A stretch of 15,774 nucleotides of DNA from SG8-41 sp964521405 (GCA_964521405.1 CAZFRR010000133.1:1-15774), one strand, 5' to 3'. Shown: positions 7,221 to 13,699, numbered from the stretch's first letter. The notes: generated by a model from the letters alone, not told the origin. Made by a program: numbers and translations.

Positions 7221-7372
7221 TAGTTTGCAGTTTGCAGTTTGCAGTGGGCAGTTTGCAGCAGGAAGTTTGTTTTGCTGCCAACTGCCAACTGCCAACTGAC
7301 GGCTGCCAACTTCCCGCTTATTCCGTCACTCGTCTCTCAGCACTCAGCACTCAGCACTCAGCACTCAGCACT
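7221..7372. repeat. 152-bp heptamer-phased array of three different unit families
   Basis: Reading in strict 7-base phase from 7221: TAGTTTG, CAGTTTG twice, CAGTGGG, CAGTTTG, CAGCAGG, AAGTTTG, TTTTGCT, then GCCAACT three times, GACGGCT, GCCAACT, TCCCGCT (to 7318). After a five-base TATTC come CGTCACT (7324), CGTCTCT and five perfect CAGCACT (7338-7372). The CAGTTTG half and the GCCAACT half are complementary if G-U pairs are allowed, so RNA from here could fold into a long imperfect hairpin around 7263-7276. The array fills the gap between the ModA-like stop (7380) and the LVIVD start (7205). Confidence 0.9.
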
Positions 7373-7379
7373 CTTCCGG

Positions 7380-8057
7380 CTACGCCGGCTCCATTCCCTT
7401 TTTCCTGATGACCGGCGCGGCTTGCGGCGATTTCAGGAATTTCACCAGCGCGCGGGCTGCTTCCGGTGCGGGCGCTTTCGCGTGCAGGCCGGCGGAGAAC
7501 ACGGTGATCTCCTGGATGTCCGGCGGCAGCGGCCCGACCAGCTCGATGCCCGGCACGGGGAGGAGCTCGCTCACCTGCTGGAACGCGATCTCCGCTTCGC
7601 CGCGCGCGACGACCCCGCCGGATGGCTGGCCCAGGGTCTGGGTGACTTTGTGCTTGATGCTCTCGGCGATGCCCATGCGCTGAAACAGGCCGACGAGATA
7701 AAGCCCGCTGGGACCGGTCGAGTACGCGATGCCCTTCGCCGCGAGCACCGCGCGCTTCACGGCTTCTCCCGAGCTGATGTCGGGCTTCGGTGCGCCGGAC
7801 CTGACCGCCACACCGATCCCCGATTTCGCGAGATCGCTGCGGTCGGTGACGATGCCGGCTTTCATGAGTTCTTCCAGCGAAGCGGCCGAGAGGATCACGA
7901 GGTCCACGATCTCGCCGCCCTTGAGACGGCTCATCATCTGCACGCTCGGGACCATCACGTTCTCCACTTTGTGGCCGGTGTCGCGCTCGAATGCCGGCAG
8001 TAGCTCGAGGTAGGCCTCCTTGAAGGCGGCGGACAGCATGACTTTGATGTTGGACAT
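7380..8057 (-). CDS. ModA-like substrate-binding domain protein without signal peptide
   Basis: A 225-residue protein with the SBP_bac_11/ModA-like pattern: an opening beta-strand MSNIKVMLSAAFKEAYLELLPAFE, DLVILSAASLEEL (residues about 57-69, ligand-loop position), the SGIGVAVRSGAPKPDISS segment at the hinge, IAYSTGPSGLYL, ARGEAEIAFQQVSELLPVPG, and a C-terminal ALVKFLKSPQAAPVIRKKGMEP. Periplasmic members carry a signal peptide; this one begins directly at the first strand. Either it acts in the cytoplasm, or a start further upstream has been lost. No good ribosome site precedes ATG 8057, and ATG at codon 7 is an alternative. There is no neighbouring permease or ATPase. Molybdate binding is not shown; many relatives have unknown ligands. 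Confidence 0.8.
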   Translation of the reverse strand: MSNIKVMLSAAFKEAYLELLPAFERDTGHKVENVMVPSVQMMSRLKGGEIVDLVILSAASLEELMKAGIVTDRSDLAKSGIGVAVRSGAPKPDISSGEAVKRAVLAAKGIAYSTGPSGLYLVGLFQRMGIAESIKHKVTQTLGQPSGGVVARGEAEIAFQQVSELLPVPGIELVGPLPPDIQEITVFSAGLHAKAPAPEAARALVKFLKSPQAAPVIRKKGMEPA

Positions 8058-8062
8058 GGGCG

Positions 8063-8181
8063 TAATGAGGGATCAGGGAAGGGGCTGTTCCAGGTTCCAG
8101 ATTCCGGGTTCAAGGTTTAAGGTTTAACTTGGAACTTTGAACTTGGAACTTTGAACGGGATGTCATCTGTATCTCGTCACT
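8063..8181. repeat. Heptamer-phased array running into the amidohydrolase stop codon
   Basis: In 7-base phase from 8091 the units are CAGGTTC, CAGATTC, CGGGTTC, AAGGTTT twice, AACTTGG, AACTTTG, AACTTGG, AACTTTG, AACGGGA, TGTCATC, TGTATCT and CGTCACT (8175-8181). The final unit contains the minus-strand TGA stop (8177-8179) of the amidohydrolase. To the left, TAATGAG-GGATCAG-GGAAGGG (8063-8083) continues the phase and resembles the GGGATGA units at 10281-10308. Confidence 0.88.
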
Positions 8182-9079
8182 GGTTTGAAGTTCGGGCAAA
8201 GCCGTAAAGCGTTTCCGGGTTGGTGACGAGGATGCGGTTGCGGATGGCTTCGTCGGGCGCCCATTCAGCGAGGAGATCGAAGAGCCGCGCGTCGTCCGGC
8301 TTGTTTTTCTCGGAAGGGTGCGGCCAGTCGCTTCCCCACACCAGCCGCTCCGGCGCCGCCTTCACCCAGGCCTGCGCGATTTGGGTGGCGTCCGGGTAGT
8401 CCGGCGGGCCGACCCGGGTATTCAAATACGCGCCCGCGAGCTTCACCCAGGTGCGGCCCTTGTCGATCAGCCCGCGGATGATCCCGAACGCGGGATGGTC
8501 GAGGCCGGCCGCCGGCGTGAGTCGCCCCATGTGATCGATCACGATCGGTGTCGGCAGGCGCCGCAACAGGTCCGCTTGCTCGACGAACAGGTCGCCCGGC
8601 GCGTGAAACTGGATGTGCCAGCCGAGGGGCGCGATGCGTTTCGCGAGCGGCTCGACCATGTCGATGGTGACGACCGCGGTGGCGGCCTCGCCGAGGGAAA
8701 AGCGGATGCCGCGGATGCCGCCCGCATCGAGCTTCTTCAGCTCGGCCTCGGTCACCGTCGGGTGCAGCACGGCGATGCCGCGCGCGTTCGCGCCGAGCTG
8801 ACTGAGTGCATCGAGCGTGACCCGGTTGTCGGTCGCGTAGGCGCGCGGCTGGACCACGACGACGCGCGTCGTGCCGTTCTTCTTCTGCAGCAGCCGGTAA
8901 TCCGCCACGGTCGCGCTCGTCGGCGAGGGCCGCGCATTGGGTGGCTCCGGAAAACGCGGGTCGTAGATGTGCATGTGGCAGTCGGCCGCGTTCAAAGGGG
9001 CCTTCAACTGCGGCGGCGCGGTCCCGGCGGAATTCGGCACGGCTTGCGGTTCGCGGCTGTTCATATTGTTGTCGCCCAT
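8177..9079 (-). CDS. TIM-barrel metal-dependent amidohydrolase (2-pyrone-4,6-dicarboxylate lactonase-like)
   Basis: A 300-residue cytoplasmic protein of the Amidohydro_2 group. Visible active-site landmarks are ADCHMHIYDP (D33, H35, H37, the first metal-site strand), GWHIQFHAPGD, IVIDHMGRL and, near the C-terminus, VWGSDWPHP (about residues 246-254) with the catalytic Asp. This order matches the LigI-type lactonases and related dicarboxylate or sugar-lactone hydrolases. Such enzymes open lactones of aromatic or sugar-acid catabolism, but the exact substrate cannot be told. ATG 9079 is taken as the start; ATG at codon 6 (9064) is equally possible, as neither has a strong ribosome site. The first 25 residues are a low-conservation extension. 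The next gene upstream encodes a Bug receptor, a pairing common in Burkholderiales catabolic loci, although here they are 173 bp apart with an inverted repeat between. Confidence 0.88.
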   Translation of the reverse strand: MGDNNMNSREPQAVPNSAGTAPPQLKAPLNAADCHMHIYDPRFPEPPNARPSPTSATVADYRLLQKKNGTTRVVVVQPRAYATDNRVTLDALSQLGANARGIAVLHPTVTEAELKKLDAGGIRGIRFSLGEAATAVVTIDMVEPLAKRIAPLGWHIQFHAPGDLFVEQADLLRRLPTPIVIDHMGRLTPAAGLDHPAFGIIRGLIDKGRTWVKLAGAYLNTRVGPPDYPDATQIAQAWVKAAPERLVWGSDWPHPSEKNKPDDARLFDLLAEWAPDEAIRNRILVTNPETLYGFARTSNQ

Positions 9080-9103
9080 ATTTAACCGAGAAAAAGGTAT
9101 TTG

Positions 9104-9232
9104 CCACAGAGAACACAGAGTTCACAGAGGAAAAGCAAGAATGCAAGTCATGTTCAAGCCTCACCCATTCGGTGAGCGTGGCGTGCTGACTCAACCCTTT
9201 GCATCTCTCCGTGTTCTCTGTGATCTCTGTGG
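9104..9232. repeat. CACAGAG 9-mer inverted-repeat element (129 bp)
   Basis: The left arm has three 9-base units, CACAGAGAA, CACAGAGTT and CACAGAGGA (9105-9131). The right arm (9206-9232) carries the complement: CTCCGTG, TTCTCTGTG and ATCTCTGTG. The arms match at about 22 of 27 positions and enclose about 75 bases with a smaller inner stem, CTCACC (9160-9165) with GGTGAG (9171-9176). It lies in the gap between the second Bug gene and the amidohydrolase. Confidence 0.85.
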
Positions 9233-9252
9233 CTGAATTGAAGTTATTAGGT

Positions 9253-10227
9253 TTACTGCTCCTGCCGCATGCCCGCCGCCCTGGCGACCTTCGTCCATTT
9301 GGCAATCTCTGCGCTAACCATCTTGCGCAGATCTTCCGGTGTCCTGGGGTCCGCCTCGGCGCCCTCGTCGATGAACTTCTTCCGGGTTTCGGGCAAGTTG
9401 AGGAACGCCGTGATCTCCATGTTGAGCCGGGCAATGACGGCGGGCGGGGTGCCGGCCGGCGCCGCGATGGACCACCAGTTGGCGGCTTCGTAGCCGGGCA
9501 CGCCGGACTCGGCGATGGTCGGCAGGTCCGGCAGGGTCGCGGCGCGCTTCGCGCCACCGGTGGCGATCGCTTTCAGCCGGCCCGAGCGGAGGTGCGGTAT
9601 CGACGAGACGATCGACCCGATTGTCATGTGCGTCTGGCCGCCCATGACGTCGATCAGCGCCGGCGCGCCGCCCTTGTACAGCACGACGGTGAGATCGTGG
9701 CCCGAGAGACTGCTGAAGAGCACGTGCACGAAGTGCTGAAATCCGCCCGCGCTCGCCATGGTGACGACGCCCGGCTTGGCCTTTGCCGCGGCGAGCAACT
9801 CTTTCACCGAGTTCACCGGCAGCAGGGGTCCGACCGTGAGCACGACGTGCCCGGCGCCGAGCAACGCGACCCAGTCGAACGCCTGGTAGGGATCGTAGGG
9901 CAGCTTGCGCACCGCCGGGTTCATCGCGAACGCGGCGGAAGCCAGTAGCAGCGTGTAGCCGTCGGGCGCCGAGCGCGCCGCCACGTCGGTGCCGATCATG
10001 GCGTCCGCGCCGGGACGATTGTCCACGATGACCTGTTTTCCGAGGCGGCAGCTCAAGTGCTGCGCGGCGTAGCGGGCCATGATGTCGTTGCTGCCGCCGG
10101 GCGCCTGCGGCACGATCAGGCGGACCGGCTTGGTGGGAAAGCTCTTTTCCGCACTCCCTTGCGCCGCGTGTGCGCCGGTCGCGGCCGCAAGCAGAATCGC
10201 GAAGTGCGCTGCGAAGTTCGTTTTCAT
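9253..10227 (-). CDS. Bug-family (TctC-like) tripartite tricarboxylate transporter receptor
   Basis: A 324-residue secreted receptor. ATG 10227 is preferred because it gives a signal peptide (MKTNFAAHFAILLAAATGAHA, cleavage after AHA) and has GGTGAG just upstream. The frame extends to 10284 but the extra residues (HHWHCYSC) do not look like a Bug N-terminus. Family marks are FPTKPVRLIVPQAPGGSNDIMAR (P-x-x-PGGxxD loop), VDNRPGADAMIGTDVAARSAPDGYTLL and the C-terminal LPDLPTIAESGVPGYEAANWW, all standard for Bug proteins. Orphan: no TctA/TctB nearby. Lying upstream of the amidohydrolase in the same direction, it might supply that enzyme's substrate, which is a context guess only. Confidence 0.92.
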   Translation of the reverse strand: MKTNFAAHFAILLAAATGAHAAQGSAEKSFPTKPVRLIVPQAPGGSNDIMARYAAQHLSCRLGKQVIVDNRPGADAMIGTDVAARSAPDGYTLLLASAAFAMNPAVRKLPYDPYQAFDWVALLGAGHVVLTVGPLLPVNSVKELLAAAKAKPGVVTMASAGGFQHFVHVLFSSLSGHDLTVVLYKGGAPALIDVMGGQTHMTIGSIVSSIPHLRSGRLKAIATGGAKRAATLPDLPTIAESGVPGYEAANWWSIAAPAGTPPAVIARLNMEITAFLNLPETRKKFIDEGAEADPRTPEDLRKMVSAEIAKWTKVARAAGMRQEQ

Positions 10228-10280
10228 CCGCTCACCGTCGCAAGAATAGCAATGCCAGTGATGAGAGACGGGCAATGAGG

Positions 10281-10308
10281 TCATCCCTCATCCCTCATCC
10301 CTCATCCC
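10281..10308 (-). repeat. Four perfect TCATCCC heptamers
   Basis: TCATCCC occurs at 10281, 10288, 10295 and 10302, four perfect tandem copies (GGGATGA on the coding strand of both neighbours). They begin eight bases after the aldo/keto reductase stop (10316-10318). To the left, 10257-10280 has looser related units (AGTGATG, AGAGACG, GGCAATG). Because the unit is 7 bases long and contains TGA, four copies place a stop codon in all three minus-strand frames. Confidence 0.9.
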
Positions 10309-10315
10309 TGTTTCA

Positions 10316-11152
10316 TCAGTCCCACTTCGGCGCGCGCCCCTTGGGATCTGCGATCCGGCCGTCCGGGCGCGCGAGCGCATGGATGCGGCGCATCTCGTCA
10401 TCGCTCAAAGTGAAATTGAAAACGTCCAGGCTCTCGGCCATGTGGTGCGGGTTCGCGGAGCGCGGGATGGGGGCGATGTTGCCTTGCTGCACCAGCCAGC
10501 GCAGCACCACCTGGGCGATGGACTTGCCCCTGGCTTTCGCCATCTCGGCCAGCACCGGGTCTTTGAACACGCGCCCGCGCCCGAGCGGGCAGTACGCCAT
10601 GAAAGCGAGCCCGGCCTTGCGGCAGAACGCCAGCACCCTGGATTGGTCCAGGTACGGGTGGTACTCGGCCTGCAACACCGCGAGCGGCTCGGGGCAGAGC
10701 CGCATCGCGTCCTCGGTCAAGGCGATGTTGAAGTTGGCGACACCGATGTGGCGCGCCTTGCCTGCGCGTTTTGCCTTCGCCAGCGCGCCCATGGTTTCCG
10801 CGAGCGGGGTGCCGTCGATGGCCGGCCAGTGCACGAACAGGAGATCCACGTAATCCGTCTGCAGGCGCGCGAGGCTTTCCTCCACCGAGTTCGCGAAGGC
10901 GTCCGCCTTCAGGTATTCGTGCGACACCTTGGTGACGAGGAAGATGTCCTGGCGCGGCACGCCGGAAGCTTTGATGCCGGCGCCCACGCCTTCCTCGGTC
11001 CCGTACTTCCACGCGGTGTCGATGTGGCGGTAGCCGATTTTCAGCGCGTTGGCGACGATCTCGCTGCAGTTGCCGAGCTGCGAGGTGCCGAAGCCGATGA
11101 CCGGCATTTGCATGCCGCGGGCGAACAGGGTGGGGATGTCGGTATTGCTCAT
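10316..11152 (-). CDS. Aldo/keto reductase (NAD(P)H-dependent)
   Basis: A 278-residue cytoplasmic oxidoreductase of the AKR superfamily, normal length for the 2,5-diketo-gluconate reductase-like group. The complete catalytic tetrad is readable: D45 and Y50 in YRHIDTAWKYG, K75 in LVTKVS and H108 in LLFVHWP. The cofactor-binding C-terminal region shows PIPRSANPHHMAESLDVF, an (I/V)PxS-type motif. It reduces an aldehyde or ketone to an alcohol, but the substrate is not predictable. ATG 11152 has AGGA eight bases upstream. It lies 115 bp downstream of the nitrile hydratase accessory gene in the same direction, with GTGACG-type repeats between. It is therefore probably not part of that operon, though read-through is possible. 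Confidence 0.92.
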   Translation of the reverse strand: MSNTDIPTLFARGMQMPVIGFGTSQLGNCSEIVANALKIGYRHIDTAWKYGTEEGVGAGIKASGVPRQDIFLVTKVSHEYLKADAFANSVEESLARLQTDYVDLLFVHWPAIDGTPLAETMGALAKAKRAGKARHIGVANFNIALTEDAMRLCPEPLAVLQAEYHPYLDQSRVLAFCRKAGLAFMAYCPLGRGRVFKDPVLAEMAKARGKSIAQVVLRWLVQQGNIAPIPRSANPHHMAESLDVFNFTLSDDEMRRIHALARPDGRIADPKGRAPKWD

Positions 11153-11214
11153 GGGCTGATCCTATCGTTCTTGGCCGCTAAACCGGCGACAAGGTAAACC
11201 GTTGCGGATTTTCC

Positions 11215-11235
11215 GTCACCCTTATCTCGTCACCC
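11215..11235 (-). repeat. GGTGACG 14-mer repeat pair after the nitrile hydratase operon
   Basis: CGTCACC occurs at 11215-11221 and 11229-11235 with CTTATCT between, the same 14-base unit as at 1687-1720. On the coding strand it reads GGTGACGAGATAAG. It is about 35 bases past the stop of the accessory gene. No strong hairpin with a U-tract is visible in 11153-11267. Confidence 0.75.
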
Positions 11236-11267
11236 GGCCTGGAGGCTGGTCGTGTTGACGTGACTGG

Positions 11268-11606
11268 CTAGAACACGTCGTCGCGGCCGCCGCTCTGGAA
11301 ATCGCCATGGCGGCGGGTAACGTCCCCGGGGTCGAGCAAGCCCTTGTCGGCGACCAGACGCTCGAACGCGCGGAGCCAGCGCTCGTAGTAGGTGGACGCC
11401 TCGCCCTCACGCTCGGCCCGCGCGATCTCCGCGATGAGCCGCGCCTGGAACTCGCGCCATTCGAAGCGGGCCTCGTGGTTCATCGCCACCGTCATGCCGA
11501 AGATGCGTCCCTGCCACGCCTCGTCGAACACCAGTTCGCCGTTCTTCCGCGGCAACGCCGCCTCGCCGGTCATGTCTGCGATCAGCCGGCTCGGAGCAGG
11601 ATCCAT
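11268..11606 (-). CDS. Nitrile hydratase accessory/activator protein (beta-subunit N-domain homologue)
   Basis: A 112-residue protein. ATG 11606 is chosen because GAAGGA lies nine bases upstream; the frame is open to 11660 but that would overlap the end of nthA. The core FDEAWQGRIFGMTVAMNHEARFEWREFQARLIAEI...YYERWLRAFERLVADKGLL is plainly homologous to the N-terminal helical domain of the adjacent beta subunit (FHAEWEGRVLGVSRA...YYERWLDRNVRLLVEKGVI). Small proteins of this kind (P14K/NhlE-like) follow cobalt nitrile hydratase genes. In studied systems they form a complex with the alpha subunit that delivers cobalt and assists cysteine oxidation by subunit swapping. It starts 37 bp after the nthA stop, in the operon's last position. 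Confidence 0.88.
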   Translation of the reverse strand: MDPAPSRLIADMTGEAALPRKNGELVFDEAWQGRIFGMTVAMNHEARFEWREFQARLIAEIARAEREGEASTYYERWLRAFERLVADKGLLDPGDVTRRHGDFQSGGRDDVF

Positions 11607-11643
11607 CGCTATTAATCCTTCGGTAAGTCTCCGCCAGCGCTGG

Positions 11644-12285
11644 TCAGCGCGCGGACGCACCCGAGGGTCGCTGCGCGAGCGCGACGCCGATCATCGCGTC
11701 GCGCGTGACCATTCGGGCCAGCTCGGTCTCGCTCATTCCTTCCGTGCCCGGGGGCCGCTGCGGCAGCACCAGGTATCGCACTTCGGCGCTAGAGTCCCAG
11801 ACGCGGATGTCGACGGTTTCCGGCAGGTCCAGGCCGAACTCGTGGAGCACCACGCGCGGCTCGATCACGGCCCGCGAGCGGTACTCGAACGACTTGTACC
11901 AGGTGGGCGGGAGCCCGATAAGAGTGTGCGGGTAGCAGGAGCAGAGCGTGCAGGTCACGAGGTTGTGCACTTGTGGCGTATTTTCGACCACCATGAGATC
12001 GACCCCGCCGAAGCCCAGCTCCTCGATGGCAGCGGTGCCGTCGGCCAGCAGGCGTTTCTTGTAAGCGGGATCGGCCCACGCCCGCGCAACGACCTTGGCG
12101 CCGTGGTGCGGGCCGATGTCCTGCTCGTAGGCGCTGACGATGCGGTCCACCGCGTCGCTCGAAACCAGCTTCTTTTCCACCAGCAGCGACTCGAGCGCGC
12201 GCACCCTCAGCGAGAGGACCGACTCCGGCTCGCGGTGATGGTGACCGTGGCCGTCGTGATGCTCGTGGTCGTGGTCGTCGTTCAT
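11644..12285 (-). CDS. nthA: Nitrile hydratase subunit alpha, cobalt type
   Basis: A 213-residue catalytic subunit that with NthB hydrates nitriles to amides in the cytoplasm. The metal site is TCTLCSCYP at residues 111-119. Cys112, Cys115 and Cys117 bind the metal, and the last two are oxidised to sulfinate and sulfenate in known enzymes. Thr in CTLCSC (rather than Ser in CSLCSC) indicates cobalt. Downstream LPPTWYKSFEYRSRAVIEPR and VRVWD-like/RYLVLPQRPPGTEG segments are the family's usual C-terminal blocks. The start ATG 12285 has GGGAGG upstream and overlaps the nthB stop as ATGA, implying translational coupling; the longer frame to 12387 lies inside nthB. The N-terminus is unusually His/Asp-rich (His 5, 7, 9, 10, 13, 15, 16, 17), which may handle cobalt. 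The frequent CYPW is CYPH here. Confidence 0.97.
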   Translation of the reverse strand: MNDDHDHEHHDGHGHHHREPESVLSLRVRALESLLVEKKLVSSDAVDRIVSAYEQDIGPHHGAKVVARAWADPAYKKRLLADGTAAIEELGFGGVDLMVVENTPQVHNLVTCTLCSCYPHTLIGLPPTWYKSFEYRSRAVIEPRVVLHEFGLDLPETVDIRVWDSSAEVRYLVLPQRPPGTEGMSETELARMVTRDAMIGVALAQRPSGASAR

Positions 12286-12986
12286 GTCCCGTGCCTCCCT
12301 GTCGTCGGCGCGGGCGACGCTGCTTCGAGATAGCGCTCCCACAGATCGAGGTGGACGCACGCGCGCGGCTCGGCCGAGACACCCCACAGGTCGACGGCCT
12401 CGAAGCGGACGCTGTACAGAGCGTGCGACTGCTCGCCCTCTCCATGAGCGTTGGTGTCGGGGAAGATGTAGGAGCCGTGCACGTGGTGAATGACGCCGTG
12501 TTTACCGCGCGCGTAGCGCGGCAGCCGGGTGTGGCCGCTCGGTGCGTCGCGGCGGGTGATGACGCGGTCGCCCGGCGCGTAGCGCGGTGGCGGACCGGGT
12601 TGACGGAAGTGGGGCCGCGCCGTAAGCCTGCGCAGCATTTGCGCGTTGAGGCCGGGATCCTCGTGTAACGGTGCCGGGTCGTGCCCTCGTGCCAGCAGCT
12701 CCATTCGGCGCTCGAGTTCCTCCCGGGTGATCACGCCTTTCTCGACGAGGAGACGGACGTTCCGGTCGAGCCAGCGCTCGTAGTAGCTCGAGGCCAGATA
12801 GTCCTGCGGCGGCATCCTCTCGATCGCGTGGCGGCCCTCGTCCTGGTTGAATATTTTCCGCGCGCCGCAGGCGCGGCTCACGCCGAGCACCCGCCCTTCC
12901 CACTCGGCGTGGAAGACCGGCTCATCCGGCTCGCGCTCGACGCGCCCGAAGCCGTGCATGCCGCCCATGTCGTGGATGCCATTCAT
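12282..12986 (-). CDS. nthB: Nitrile hydratase subunit beta
   Basis: A 234-residue partner of NthA. It opens with the diagnostic MNGIHDMGGMHGFG. A helical domain with YYERWLDRNVRLLVEKGVITREEL follows, then a C-terminal beta-barrel with YAPGDRVITRRDAPSGHTRLP, YARGKHGVIHHVHGSYIFPD and LYSVRFEAVDLWG. Conserved arginines that hold the oxidised cysteines of the alpha subunit lie in these regions (RHAIERMPP and HTRLPRYARG are the likely sites, by family comparison). ATG 12986 overlaps the cbtA stop as ATGA. A longer frame to 13022 lies wholly inside cbtA and is rejected. The beta-before-alpha order is the usual one for cobalt enzymes. Confidence 0.97.
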   Translation of the reverse strand: MNGIHDMGGMHGFGRVEREPDEPVFHAEWEGRVLGVSRACGARKIFNQDEGRHAIERMPPQDYLASSYYERWLDRNVRLLVEKGVITREELERRMELLARGHDPAPLHEDPGLNAQMLRRLTARPHFRQPGPPPRYAPGDRVITRRDAPSGHTRLPRYARGKHGVIHHVHGSYIFPDTNAHGEGEQSHALYSVRFEAVDLWGVSAEPRACVHLDLWERYLEAASPAPTTGRHGT

Positions 12987-13699
12987 GCCGGAGCGGCCCT
13001 CGAAACTCTCCGGCACAGCCACCAGAACATGCCGCCCATGGCCGTCCAGAGAATTAATTGGCCGAGGAGCGACAGGAAGCGAAATTCACCGACCAGGCCG
13101 GGCGGCAGCCGCACCGGGTCCGGGTTCGGCGGGAACGCCAGAAAGAGTACAGCGAGACCGGCCGCGTAGGCGATCGCTACCCCGGCACGCGCCAGCCGGT
13201 TCGCGCGCCGCAGCCTGCGTTCGAGCCCGAGCGCCACGACCGATCCGATCAACGACAGGGCGATGAATCCCAGAAAGAGCTGCTGGCGATAATCGATCGT
13301 CTCCAGCTCTCCAACTCCCGGCGGACTGGCGGGATACTTCAACAACGGAAAAATCGCCACCGCCCAGCCCAGGAGCAGCGCGAGAAAAATCCCCTGCTTG
13401 CCGTATCCGATGTCAGCGAACCAGGGCCGGATGGCATGGGCGAGCAGGCCGAACAGCAGTCCCCAGGCGCTGCCGTAGAGAAGAAAGCCGATGAAGAGCC
13501 CGAGCTTCTGCGCCGGCCGGCTGACGACCGGCACTTCAGGAGCGGCGGCCGGAGCGCCGTGCGCGTGCTGCTCCAATGCGACCGCGCGGTCGATGAGCGG
13601 CTCGGTGAAGATCGAGTGGAAGCCGGCCGCCACGAACCCTCCGAGCAGGCCGGCGAGGACCGCGGCTTTCAGCACTGCGGCGAACGACTGGGTTTCCAT
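12983..13699 (-). CDS. cbtA: CbtA-family cobalt transporter, membrane subunit
   Basis: A 238-residue inner-membrane protein with about six hydrophobic segments: near residues 8-28 (AVLAGLLGGFVAAGFHSIF), 66-88, 100-120, 138-160, 172-190 and 215-232. CbtA features include a His at the end of the first helix (H28), followed by TEP (32-34) and a periplasmic EQHAHG (43-48). CbtA was predicted as a cobalt transporter from its association with cobalamin genes and B12 riboswitches; direct biochemical proof is limited as far as I know. Here it directly precedes nthB with an ATGA overlap, which ties its activity to cobalt supply for nitrile hydratase. ATG 13699 lacks a clear ribosome site. It lies 57 bp after cbtB. 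Confidence 0.9.
   Translation of the reverse strand: METQSFAAVLKAAVLAGLLGGFVAAGFHSIFTEPLIDRAVALEQHAHGAPAAAPEVPVVSRPAQKLGLFIGFLLYGSAWGLLFGLLAHAIRPWFADIGYGKQGIFLALLLGWAVAIFPLLKYPASPPGVGELETIDYRQQLFLGFIALSLIGSVVALGLERRLRRANRLARAGVAIAYAAGLAVLFLAFPPNPDPVRLPPGLVGEFRFLSLLGQLILWTAMGGMFWWLCRRVSRAAPA

Noticed and set aside
7205..7295. N-terminal extension of the LVIVD protein (30 residues)
   Set aside because: It is encoded by the CAGTTTG/GCCAACT heptamers; ATG 7205 has its own ribosome site.
7221..7372. CRISPR array
   Set aside because: Repeats are contiguous heptamers without unique spacers, and no cas genes are present.
8265..9557. 430-residue minus-strand frame spanning the amidohydrolase and part of the second Bug gene
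   Set aside because: Arg/Pro-rich shadow translation of two well-supported genes in another frame; it crosses the CACAGAG repeat.
10379..11197. 272-residue plus-strand frame over the aldo/keto reductase
   Set aside because: Antisense shadow; the minus strand has the full catalytic tetrad.
11392..12333. 313-residue plus-strand frame over nthA and the accessory gene
   Set aside because: Antisense of recognised nitrile hydratase genes, no own motifs or ribosome site.
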